NCBI GenBank assembly: GCA_944392695.1
Contig: CALXXN010000001.1
Span: 186,001-250,000, forward strand
DNA: 64,000 nucleotides
Reading direction: 5' to 3'
Origin: an uncultured Spirochaetales bacterium
GTDB taxonomy: Bacteria; Spirochaetota; Spirochaetia; Sphaerochaetales; Sphaerochaetaceae
Position numbers and translations under genes: made by a program. Positions 45,841 through 53,779 of the stretch are shown here, in pieces; the first letter of the stretch is position 1, and each line of letters starts with the position of its first letter. The notes below the pieces were generated by a model that made no database searches, was not told the origin of the DNA, and worked only from the letters and a program-made list of their open reading frames with translations.

Positions 45841-46947
45841 CTAGAAACTCCTGAGGGCTTCGATCAGCGCCCTGATGTCGTCTTCATCGTTGTCGCGGCT
45901 GAAGGAGACGCGGATCATGTTCCCCGCCGCCTCTGCGAAGCCAGAGGCCCTTAGCACGGCCTCGGCCTTTCCCCTGGCGTTGTTCGAGCAGGCCGAGCCT
46001 GATGATACCAGCACGCCCCTGTCCTGGAGCATGCGCACTGCGACCTCGGAGGGGAGCGGGGTGGAGAGTGCCAGGATGTGGCCTGAACACTGGTCAGCGG
46101 GGACGAGGGCCTTCACCTTGCTGCCCTTGATGGCCTCCCTGACCTCATCTGAATAGGACCTGATGCGCCTGGCATCTTCCTCATCAAGCTCTTCCAAGGC
46201 GGTCGTGAAGGCTTCAATCCCTGCAAGGTTCTCAGTCCCAGGGCGGAGTCCACGTTCCTGCCCACCTCCGTGGGAGAGGGGCTGGAGCTGTCCCTTCTTC
46301 AGGTAGAGTAGGCCGACACCACGTGGTCCATGGACCTTGTGGGCGGAGAAGGAGGCGGCATCGACCAATGAGAGGTCGAGTCCTGTCTTCCCCAGGGCCT
46401 GGACGGAGTCTGAGAGGAAGGTGATAGGGCGTCCGTATTCAGCCTCCTTCCTCCTGACAACCTCAGACAACGCCTTCGTGTCTTGGATTGTGCCAAGGCT
46501 GTTGCTTACCGCCATGACAGCGACGAGCCTTGTCTTGGCTGTGATCTCCGCCTCCAGGGCTTCCGGGCTCACCAGACCCTTCTTCGCCCGGACTGTGACG
46601 ACGTCCCAGCCCTTTTCCTTGAGCATGGGGGCCCAGGCGGCGACGGCTTCATGCTCAAGCGATGAGATGAGCACCTGCCCCGGGGCCTTCGCCCACAGCA
46701 GGGATGACATAACGATGCCAATGGATTCTGTGGCTCCTGAGGTGAAGACGAGCTGGCCTGGCTGGACAGAGAGGACGGCAGCGGCACGGCGGCGGCAGTC
46801 CTCGAGCACGTCCTTGGCCTCATGGCCAAGCCTATAGGCGGCAGAGGGGTTGCCGGGGTGGTTGAGGCAGCTCTTTGTGTATGATTCCAAGGCGGCGGCG
46901 CTGATCCGTGTCGTCGCAGCATTGTCAAAGTAGTGGATATCCTTCAT
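45841..46947 (-). CDS. Cysteine desulfurase (NifZ/NifS type, ThiI partner)
   Basis: 368 residues from ATG 46947 (MKDIHYFDNAATTR). This PLP enzyme has FTSGATESIG, the His in SLEHEAV, the PLP Lys in SFSAHKVHGPRGVG, and the active-site Cys in SSGSACSNNARGKAE. It supplies persulfide sulfur. The shorter catalytic loop and direct linkage to thiI match the Bacillus NifZ-ThiI pair rather than the ISC system. It is divergent from aroB, with about 87 bp between the starts. Confidence 0.92.
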   Translation of the reverse strand: MKDIHYFDNAATTRISAAALESYTKSCLNHPGNPSAAYRLGHEAKDVLEDCRRRAAAVLSVQPGQLVFTSGATESIGIVMSSLLWAKAPGQVLISSLEHEAVAAWAPMLKEKGWDVVTVRAKKGLVSPEALEAEITAKTRLVAVMAVSNSLGTIQDTKALSEVVRRKEAEYGRPITFLSDSVQALGKTGLDLSLVDAASFSAHKVHGPRGVGLLYLKKGQLQPLSHGGGQERGLRPGTENLAGIEAFTTALEELDEEDARRIRSYSDEVREAIKGSKVKALVPADQCSGHILALSTPLPSEVAVRMLQDRGVLVSSGSACSNNARGKAEAVLRASGFAEAAGNMIRVSFSRDNDEDDIRALIEALRSF

Positions 46948-47034
46948 CGCGTCCCAATCCTCCCACAAGAGGGCTGTGTAAAACAAGACGCTTGAAGAGT
47001 GACAGGATGCCTTCTTTGTTTTAAAGTCTTGACC

Positions 47035-48081
47035 ATGCCAGATGATTTCACATTGACACTTGCCGCGGGTAAGACGACGACTGTCTCCTACGCCGTGACC
47101 CAGGATGACCTTGAGAGGATCGTGGATTCCCTTGAAGGGGCCCTCTTCGTCTTCGACAGCAACAGCCAGCAGGTGTTGTCAAAGCTTCCATCGCTTTCCC
47201 TTGTCCTGGAAGCGGGTGAAGAGCACAAGACCTGGGCCTCGATTGAGAAGATCCTCAAGACCGCTTTGAATGCGGGGCTTGCACGTGATTCCTTCTTCGT
47301 CGCTGTTGGTGGTGGTGTCGTGTGTGACATGACGGCCCTTGCCGCCTCCCTCTACATGAGGGGCTGTGGACTCGTCCTCATCCCGACAACACTGCTGTGC
47401 ATGGTAGACGCCTCGCTGGGTGGCAAGAGCGCCATCGACTTCGCAGGTGGCAAGAACCTGGTTGGAAGCTTCTATCCGGCTTCCAAGGTGGTCATCGCAC
47501 CCTCGACCCTGGCAAGCCTGCCAAGGCATGAGCTGATGTGCGGTCTTGGTGAGGTGATCAAGCATGCCTTCCTGACAGAGGACAGGTCGCTTTACGATGA
47601 ATTGATGGACAAGAGGGGTGCGGTCCTTTCTGCAGACCCTGTCTCGATGCTGCCGATGATCGACCGCTCCCTCCATGTCAAGGCGTCTTACATAGGGCGT
47701 GACCCTGAGGAGAAGAAGGGTATAAGGAGCTTCTTGAACCTGGGGCATAGCTTCGCCCACGCCCTTGAGGCCCTCGATGGCTTCAAGACAAGCCATGGCA
47801 TGGCAGTGGCCTGGGGCCTCTCCAGGGCCGCCTGGGTCTCCGCCCAGCTCGGGCTCTGCGGTCCGGAGCTGTCGCAGATGGCAGACAAGATCCTGTCGTC
47901 CTATGGCTATGACATAGCACGGAGGATAGGGCCTTCTGACTGGCCTGCTTTCTCAAGCGCCCTCTCCAAGGACAAGAAGCGCAGCGCTGGACAGGTGCGC
48001 TTTGTCCTCCTCGAAGGTCTTGGACGCCCTGTGCTGAGGACGCTTGATGAGGAGCTTGTACGCAAGGCTGTAATGGCTTGA
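47035..48081 (+). CDS. aroB: 3-Dehydroquinate synthase
   Basis: 348 residues from ATG 47035. Hallmarks are the NAD-binding VAVGGGVVCDMTALAASLYMRG (first 20 residues shown in part: VAVGGGVVCDMTA), PTTLLCMVDASLGGKSAID, the zinc ligands in CGLGEVIKHAF and LNLGHSFAHALE. It makes dehydroquinate in the shikimate pathway. No Shine-Dalgarno is visible before the ATG. No other aro genes are adjacent. Confidence 0.94.
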   Translation: MPDDFTLTLAAGKTTTVSYAVTQDDLERIVDSLEGALFVFDSNSQQVLSKLPSLSLVLEAGEEHKTWASIEKILKTALNAGLARDSFFVAVGGGVVCDMTALAASLYMRGCGLVLIPTTLLCMVDASLGGKSAIDFAGGKNLVGSFYPASKVVIAPSTLASLPRHELMCGLGEVIKHAFLTEDRSLYDELMDKRGAVLSADPVSMLPMIDRSLHVKASYIGRDPEEKKGIRSFLNLGHSFAHALEALDGFKTSHGMAVAWGLSRAAWVSAQLGLCGPELSQMADKILSSYGYDIARRIGPSDWPAFSSALSKDKKRSAGQVRFVLLEGLGRPVLRTLDEELVRKAVMA

Positions 48082-48179
48082 AAGTTTACATTTATTTTGC
48101 ATCAGCTCCATGTAATCTCCATTGATGTCCCTTAGATTGGAGCCATCAAGAGTGATGGAGCAATGCTCCATGATTGAGA

Positions 48180-48261
48180 AAAAGAAGCCAGCGGCAGCCG
48201 GATGCGCAGGATCTGAGATACAGGCGAGCGCACAACAAAAGGCGCCAAACAGGCTTCTTTT
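48180..48261. terminator. Candidate bidirectional terminator between aroB and the AAA ATPase gene
   Basis: A 10-bp inverted repeat, AAAAGAAGCC (48180-48189) and GGCTTCTTTT (48252-48261), encloses 62 bases. A nearby 15-bp palindrome TGGAGCAATGCTCCA lies at 48155-48169. The A and T ends would give U-tracts on both strands for the two converging genes, but the long loop makes this less certain. Confidence 0.4.
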
Positions 48262-48271
48262 CCGTTTGTTT

Positions 48272-49444
48272 TCACCACATCATGGCCAGGACCCAGAGGG
48301 GGATCACATGTGGGGCGGGGTAGTCGATCTTGTCCCTGATGACGAAATCACTTGCTTTGAATGCCTTGGATTTCCCTCCGACTTCAAGCAGGACCTTGTC
48401 ACCTGCCTTGGTTGTCACGGTGAAATCACCATCTTCTTCTTTTGCGCTTGAGCGTATCTCCATGCCAGCAGAGGTGAATGAGAGGACGGTCAGTGCCTCC
48501 CGGAAGTTGCCTTCGTTGGATCCTAGCAGGAAATAAAGTGATGGGTTGGTGAGGAAGACCTTGGACTTGCTGAAACGTTCATTCGGATCACCCTCGGCTG
48601 GGACTATGCTGATCAGTCCTGTGGATTCCATGACATACAGCAGCTGGATCAGCTTGTCATAGCTGATCCCCCATTGGCTCGTGAGGCCCGATGTCTTGAT
48701 CCTGGGTATGTTGCTGGTTGAGAGGAAGCGCAACACATCCCTCATTAGTTTGATGTGCTTGCCATTGAGTTCAGGGATGAAGAAGGGGATGTCCATTCCA
48801 ATTATCTTCTCCACGCAATCCAGCAGGCGCATGTCGTAGTTGCCAGTCACGAAAAGAGGGAGGAAGCCTTCACGCTTGTACGATTCGAAGTGGGACAGGA
48901 ACATCGAATCCACACTGAAGTCAGGCGTGTAGGTGAAAGGGTCCTCGACGTTCTTGTACCTGACCCCTGTCTTCATTTCCAGGTACTCCCTGAACGACAT
49001 GAGGGGAATCTCCCTGTCCAGATACCTTCTCGCGGTCTCCCCAATCCCGGATCGTACGCGTAGTGAAGATGAACCAGAGGCCCAGATCATCTTGTCGATG
49101 TAGTTGTCATACAGGGTCTTCAGGAGGCGGTCCCAGTCCGCCGCATTGTGGACCTCGTCTATGAACACGCCTTCGTATCCAATGCCGAAGGCTTCTTCTA
49201 CGATGTCATAAACACCATCAGGTGGGATCCTGATGTCATCAGCAGAGAAGTAGAGTATCTTGCGGTTCTGCGCTTCCTGGAACATGAGGGTGGTCTTGCC
49301 AGTCCCCCTTGGCCCCATCAGGATGTTGTGCCGACCCAGGTCACCGATGTTTTCAATGTACGGCCGTATCGGGTTATTGAGGATTGGCTGCATCTTCCGA
49401 TGCATTGTGATTTCAAGGGCTCTTACAAGTTCTGCTGTGTTCAT
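48272..49444 (-). CDS. AAA family ATPase with DUF4143-type C terminus
   Basis: 390 residues from ATG 49444. An AAA_14 P-loop domain has NILMGPRGTGKTTLMFQEAQ and Walker B VFIDEVHNAADWDRLL. A sensor-like IWASGSSSLRVRSG follows, then REIPLMSFREYLE. The C-terminal half is a winged-helix/DUF4143-type region (SYDKLIQLLYVMESTGLI) with a nuclease-like ending rich in Lys and Glu. Such ATPases are common accessory genes of unknown role. A perfect TATAAT ends six bases before the ATG, and a 27-bp palindromic element lies at 49470-49496. Confidence 0.82.
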   Translation of the reverse strand: MNTAELVRALEITMHRKMQPILNNPIRPYIENIGDLGRHNILMGPRGTGKTTLMFQEAQNRKILYFSADDIRIPPDGVYDIVEEAFGIGYEGVFIDEVHNAADWDRLLKTLYDNYIDKMIWASGSSSLRVRSGIGETARRYLDREIPLMSFREYLEMKTGVRYKNVEDPFTYTPDFSVDSMFLSHFESYKREGFLPLFVTGNYDMRLLDCVEKIIGMDIPFFIPELNGKHIKLMRDVLRFLSTSNIPRIKTSGLTSQWGISYDKLIQLLYVMESTGLISIVPAEGDPNERFSKSKVFLTNPSLYFLLGSNEGNFREALTVLSFTSAGMEIRSSAKEEDGDFTVTTKAGDKVLLEVGGKSKAFKASDFVIRDKIDYPAPHVIPLWVLAMMW

Positions 49445-49469
49445 GTCTATATTATAGCATGTTTTCAAG

Positions 49470-49496
49470 AAAACTGTAGTTTTAAGTGACAGTTTT
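49470..49496 (+). repeat. Palindromic operator-like element, copy A
   Basis: AAAACTGT, an 11-base centre (AGTTTTAAGTG), then ACAGTTTT: a perfect 8-bp inverted repeat just upstream of the ATPase promoter. Copy B at 49714-49740 has identical arms and 7 of 11 matching central bases. Confidence 0.75.
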
Positions 49497-49686
49497 TCTT
49501 AAATTTAATAGTTTCAAGACACAAATTCATCGCTTGATAATGGGTTATAAAAATATTTCTTTATTATAGCAGTAATTGATATACAATTTCGAAGTCTCTG
49601 GCATCTTGACATGAGGATGGACAGGGGGGAGGGTGCTGTTTTTGGGGCTGGGATTGTAGTCTTAAGTCTGGGAAATCGAGAAATTT

Positions 49687-49735
49687 TGTGAGATGAAACT
49701 AAAGAATTTGTTGAAAACTGTAGTTTCATCTCACA
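49687..49735. repeat. 15-bp perfect inverted repeat downstream of the helicase gene
   Basis: TGTGAGATGAAACTA (49687-49701) is the exact reverse complement of TAGTTTCATCTCACA (49721-49735), with a 19-base loop. It overlaps palindrome copy B and lies just past the helicase stop on the minus strand. It could terminate or stabilise that transcript, though no long U-tract follows. Confidence 0.75.
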
Positions 49736-49740
49736 GTTTT
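49714..49740 (+). repeat. Palindromic operator-like element, copy B
   Basis: AAAACTGT, centre AGTTTCATCTC, ACAGTTTT. The arms are identical to copy A at 49470-49496, in the same orientation, 244 bp apart. The 49445-49749 region is AT-rich and otherwise shows no gene. Confidence 0.75.
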
Positions 49741-49749
49741 ACGTGTGGC

Positions 49750-52371
49750 TCAGTGTTCGTCCAAGCCCTCGAGCTTGTCGAGCCTTGCCTTGATTGCTTC
49801 AGCTTCCTTCAGTAGCTTGCCGTAGCGTTTCCTGTCATGATGGCAGGCCTCGATCAGCTCTGTGATGCTCGAGTAGGTGTTGTCGACAGCACCAGGGAGG
49901 CTGGTCGAGAGGTAGACGCGGAAGCAGTCCTTCTTGTTCTTCGCCTGGCCAAGGGCGAGGAAGCCGAAGTAGCGTCCTCCACTGCGGGCAGGGGAGAAAA
50001 GGTCTCCAAGCCTCTCCGCCAGGGCCATATGTGCATCAGAGAGCGGGTAGGTCTCGTCGCGGAAGTTGTCCAAAGGCTTCTTGCCTGAGACGAGGGAACC
50101 TTCCTGGATCACAGTCTTGAGTGTCAATGAACCTGGCATAAGGCCAAGGGGGCAGGAAAGGGTGACCTTGAGCTTGGGTACGGAGCCGGCCTTGAAGGCT
50201 TCCTTGACCAGCTGGTCCAGCTTCTCGATCGGGAGTATGTAGGTCGACTCGCCTGCGGGACGTCCACTCTTCTTCTGCTTCTTGAGCTGCTGCAGCGTGA
50301 TGCCGAAGACATTGAGCGGACCGTCCTTGCGCTCCACCTTCTGTTTCTTCGATGAGGCCTTGCGTTCTTCCTTCGCCAGGCCACGCTGGAGGTCCTTCTC
50401 CAGGTTCTCATAACCATGGCTGCTGGAGTAGCGCAGCAAGGTCCTGAGCCGGGGGTGGACCTCGTCGACCCACTCGGCCTTCAATGGTGAGACGGAGCGG
50501 GCGAACATGCGCGAGGTCTGGACGACTTCTCCTGCGAGTATGTAGCTGGGCTTCATGCGGAACCAGCTGCAGGAGGGGTGGATGTAGATCGCATCAGCGG
50601 TCAGGGAGCGGTAGGAGGATCCATCGTCGAGGACACAGACGAACTGTACAAGTCCACTTGCCAGGCAGGTCAGGTACTCGCTCATCTGTCCACCGCCGGT
50701 GATAGGCACGCCGAAGGTCGAGACGATCTCCTCGAGCTGCTTCTTGATATGTACGATCTCGTTCATCGTCTGGATATCCAGGAAGTACTGGCGGCAGAAG
50801 CGCTCACGTGCTTTCTGGTCATCCTTCTCAATGACAGCCATGTAGCTCTTGTAGAGTTTCAGGTAGCCTGCGAAGTCACCGTAGGTCGAGTCTTGGAAGC
50901 GCTCCTGGCGGCTGCGGGCCAGCATGGCCTTGTCCTTGGGGAAGAGGAAGGGGCCCTTGGTCGAGAGGAAGCTGGCTGCGACCAGGACCTCGCTGAGGAC
51001 GTCCGGGTGGCGCATGATGGCTTCGACAATCGAGCGTGAGAGCCTGGGGAGCAGGGGGAAGCGCACCATCATCTCTCCAATCGAGGTCAGGTGGTGGGCT
51101 TCGTCGATCGCCCCGATGAAGCGCAAGGTGTACTCAGCCGAGGCCAGGGCGCTCTTGCGGGGTGAGGTGATGAAGGGGAAGTTGTCGTAGTCGTAGATCC
51201 CCAGCTCACTCATCCTGAGCGCGACCTCTGCAAGGTCAGAGCGTGTGATCTCCTCCTTGCTGAACTCCTCCCTGTTCTTGTATTCGCTTTCACTGTACAG
51301 GCGGTAGCAGGTACCGCTCTGGGTGCGTCCGGCCCTGCCGCGGCGCTGCCTGGCGCTGGCCTTGCTGATCGGCTGGGTCACCAGGGCGCTGGTGAAGGTC
51401 TTCTGGTCATAGTAGTTGACCTTGGCAAGTCCTGAGTCGATGACACAACGTATGCCATCAATCGTGATGCTCGTCTCCGCGATGTTCGTGGCGATGACGA
51501 CCTTCGTCATGCCTTGTTGTGTCGGGGTGAAGACCCGCTCCTGTTCCTCCTTGCTCAGGCGCCCGTAGAGAGGGTAGACCTGCAAGGACTTGGCGAAGGG
51601 GCTGTGGAGGAGCATGTCCTCGCACTGGGTGATCTCGAACTCTCCCGGGAGGAAGACGAGCACGTCTCCACTCTCCTTGCTGATCCAGCGTTCGATGATC
51701 TCGTAGATCTTCGAGAGGCGGAGGTCGGTCTCGCTTACCCTTACACCATCATCACCCCAGGCCCTGGCTTCCTTCTTGTCCAAGGGTGAATAGATGACAT
51801 CGACAGGGTAGGTCTTGGCGTCGATGCTGATGATCCTGGCACCATCGAAGAAGGTGCTGAACTTCTCAGTGTTGATCGTGGCACTGGAGATGATGACCTT
51901 GAGGTCCTTGCGTACAGTTGTGACTTCTTTCAACAGGCCGAGGATGAAGTCGATGTTCAGGCTGCGCTCATGGGCCTCGTCGACCATCATGACGGAGTAG
52001 CGTGACAAGAGGCGGTCGTCCTTCAGTTCCTGGAGGAGTATGCCATCGGTCATGACCTTGATCCGGGTCCTGTCGTCGCTCGTGTCATTGAAGCGCATTG
52101 TGTAGGCGCAGTAGTGGTCGTCCTCTGGGATGCCGAGCTGGTGCTTGATGAAGTCACAGATCGACAGGGTGGCGATGCGGCGTGGCTGGGTGACGCCTAT
52201 GATGCCTGTCTGGTCGTAGCCGGCCTCCTTGAGGATCAGCGGGATCTGGGTAGTCTTGCCAGAGCCTGTCGGACTCTCGACGATGATCACCTGCTCCTCC
52301 TCAAGGGCCTTGAGTATGTCTTCGCGGTGCCTGTAGACAGGCAGGTCCTTAAACTCGCTTCCGGATCTCAA
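49750..52371 (-). CDS. hrpA: DEAH-box ATP-dependent RNA helicase, HrpA type
   Basis: 873 residues from TTG 52371 (AGAGG six bases upstream), overlapping hisS by 23 bp. Motif I is ESPTGSGKTTQIPL, Ia VTQPRRIATLS, II VDEAHERSLN (DEAH), III SSATIN, V VVIATNIAETSITI, VI QRRGRAGRT. HA2 and OB-like domains follow, then a Lys-rich stretch and an extra C-terminal region of about 200 residues. HrpA-type enzymes act on mRNA and ribosome-associated RNA. It is shorter than E. coli HrpA (1300), nearer HrpB in size, so the symbol is tentative. Confidence 0.85.
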   Translation of the reverse strand: MRSGSEFKDLPVYRHREDILKALEEEQVIIVESPTGSGKTTQIPLILKEAGYDQTGIIGVTQPRRIATLSICDFIKHQLGIPEDDHYCAYTMRFNDTSDDRTRIKVMTDGILLQELKDDRLLSRYSVMMVDEAHERSLNIDFILGLLKEVTTVRKDLKVIISSATINTEKFSTFFDGARIISIDAKTYPVDVIYSPLDKKEARAWGDDGVRVSETDLRLSKIYEIIERWISKESGDVLVFLPGEFEITQCEDMLLHSPFAKSLQVYPLYGRLSKEEQERVFTPTQQGMTKVVIATNIAETSITIDGIRCVIDSGLAKVNYYDQKTFTSALVTQPISKASARQRRGRAGRTQSGTCYRLYSESEYKNREEFSKEEITRSDLAEVALRMSELGIYDYDNFPFITSPRKSALASAEYTLRFIGAIDEAHHLTSIGEMMVRFPLLPRLSRSIVEAIMRHPDVLSEVLVAASFLSTKGPFLFPKDKAMLARSRQERFQDSTYGDFAGYLKLYKSYMAVIEKDDQKARERFCRQYFLDIQTMNEIVHIKKQLEEIVSTFGVPITGGGQMSEYLTCLASGLVQFVCVLDDGSSYRSLTADAIYIHPSCSWFRMKPSYILAGEVVQTSRMFARSVSPLKAEWVDEVHPRLRTLLRYSSSHGYENLEKDLQRGLAKEERKASSKKQKVERKDGPLNVFGITLQQLKKQKKSGRPAGESTYILPIEKLDQLVKEAFKAGSVPKLKVTLSCPLGLMPGSLTLKTVIQEGSLVSGKKPLDNFRDETYPLSDAHMALAERLGDLFSPARSGGRYFGFLALGQAKNKKDCFRVYLSTSLPGAVDNTYSSITELIEACHHDRKRYGKLLKEAEAIKARLDKLEGLDEH

Positions 52372-53656
52372 TTGCCGCCTCTTCCTCCGCCAGCGTCCAG
52401 GTCTCCTGGCTTGCCGTGTCCTTCAACTTGAGCGTGCCGTCATGTCCACGCGTCAGCACCAGGCGGATGGACGCCCTGGTGGCGTACTCGTAGACGGCCT
52501 TCATCTTCTTGACCGGGAGTTCGTAGACATCTGTCCTGACACCTTCCCTGCGCAGGGCGGCGGCAAGGGCCGCATCCTTGGCGTACCAGGTGGCCTTGTC
52601 CTCGCTTGCGATCAGGACGTCGGCTGAGGCCTTGCCACCAAGCAGGGGGCTGCCAAGGTCCTCGAGGGCTGCAAGCAGGCGGTCGAGTCCTATGGACGAA
52701 CCCACTCCGGGGAGGTCCTCCTTGGTGTAGAGCCCTGCCAGGTTGTCATAGCGTCCACCCGAGCAGACCGAGCCGATCGATGGTGCCCCTGTCAAGAAGG
52801 TCTCGTAGACGATGCCCGTGTAGTAGTCCAGTCCTCTTGTAATCGATGGGTCGAAGCTGAATGAGGAGCTGATCCCTTCTGCTTCGAGCAAGGTGTAGAC
52901 CTCGCGGAGCCTGTCAGCTGCGCTGTTGCTGCCACCACAAAGTGCCTCGAGGCGGCCAAGCGTGTCGAGGAAGGACTCTCCTTCCGGCTTCTCGATGAAG
53001 GAGAGCGTCATGTCGGCCTTCTCCCCGCTGCCGAGTATGCTTGTAAGCTGGGCCTTGACCTCGTCGCGGCCGATCTTGCGTAGCTTGTCGACAGTACGCA
53101 GGACCTCGACCGAGGCCTCCCTGGCTCCGATGTGGTCGAGGAAGCTGTTGAAGAGTCCGCGGTGGGAGATGTGGAAGACATAGGCCCCCTTGTCGCCTTG
53201 GAAGATCGTCTCGAAGCAGTAGGACATCATCGAGAGGATCTCGGCATCGGCATAGGCGTTGTCGACACCGACGATGTCGAAGTCACACTGGTGGAACTCC
53301 CTGTAGCGTCCCTTCTGTGGATTCTCACCACGCCAGACCTTGCTGATGTGGTAGCGCTTGAAGGGGTGGGGGAGCTGGGCCGAGTGGGCTGCCGTGAAAC
53401 GTGCGAAGGGCACTGTCAGGTCGAAGCGGAGCGCGACTTCGCGTCCTCCATTGTCGGTGAAATGGAAGATCTGCTTGTCAGTCTCACCACCGCCCTTGCC
53501 AAGCAGGACGGAGGTGTACTCCAAGGCTGGAGTGTCGATTGGGGCGAAGCCGTACATGGAGAAGATCGATTCGAGCTTCGTCATCAGGCGGCGCTTTGGT
53601 ATCTCCTGGGCTGGGAGGGAGTCCCTGAAGCCCTTCAGGACCACTGGTTCTATCAT
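52349..53656 (-). CDS. hisS: Histidyl-tRNA synthetase
   Basis: 435 residues from ATG 53656 behind CAGGAGGAATC; a longer upstream frame crosses the promoter and is rejected. Class II motifs are present: GFRDSLP at the N terminus, motif 2 FKRYHISKVWRGENPQKGRYREFHQCDFD (first 20 residues suffice: FKRYHISKVW), the His-A signature SITRGLDYYTGIVYE, and motif 3 GVGSSIGLDRL. A C-terminal anticodon-binding domain follows. Its promoter shares a -35 hexamer with valS. Confidence 0.94.
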   Translation of the reverse strand: MIEPVVLKGFRDSLPAQEIPKRRLMTKLESIFSMYGFAPIDTPALEYTSVLLGKGGGETDKQIFHFTDNGGREVALRFDLTVPFARFTAAHSAQLPHPFKRYHISKVWRGENPQKGRYREFHQCDFDIVGVDNAYADAEILSMMSYCFETIFQGDKGAYVFHISHRGLFNSFLDHIGAREASVEVLRTVDKLRKIGRDEVKAQLTSILGSGEKADMTLSFIEKPEGESFLDTLGRLEALCGGSNSAADRLREVYTLLEAEGISSSFSFDPSITRGLDYYTGIVYETFLTGAPSIGSVCSGGRYDNLAGLYTKEDLPGVGSSIGLDRLLAALEDLGSPLLGGKASADVLIASEDKATWYAKDAALAAALRREGVRTDVYELPVKKMKAVYEYATRASIRLVLTRGHDGTLKLKDTASQETWTLAEEEAAIEIRKRV

Positions 53657-53687
53657 GATTCCTCCTGAGGATCCATCATCTCCTGCC

Positions 53688-53717
53688 ATCCTAGCGCGAA
53701 GGGTGGCCACATTGCAA
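53688..53717 (-). promoter_or_regulatory. hisS promoter (shares its -35 with valS)
   Basis: On the minus strand: TTGCAA (53717-53712), an 18-bp spacer, TAGGAT (53693-53688), then a short leader to ATG 53656. The -35 hexamer is palindromic and is also used by the valS promoter on the other strand. Confidence 0.5.
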
Positions 53718-53740
53718 CTTGTCACATGTCTTGGTAATAT
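53712..53740 (+). promoter_or_regulatory. valS promoter (shares its -35 with hisS)
   Basis: TTGCAA (53712-53717), a 17-bp spacer, TAATAT (53735-53740). Initiation near 53747 leaves a leader of about 33 nt to ATG 53780 with CGGAGG. The leader is too short for a T-box. Confidence 0.6.
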
Positions 53741-53779
53741 CACACAGACTTGATTCCACTACATCTTCCGGAGGCTTTC

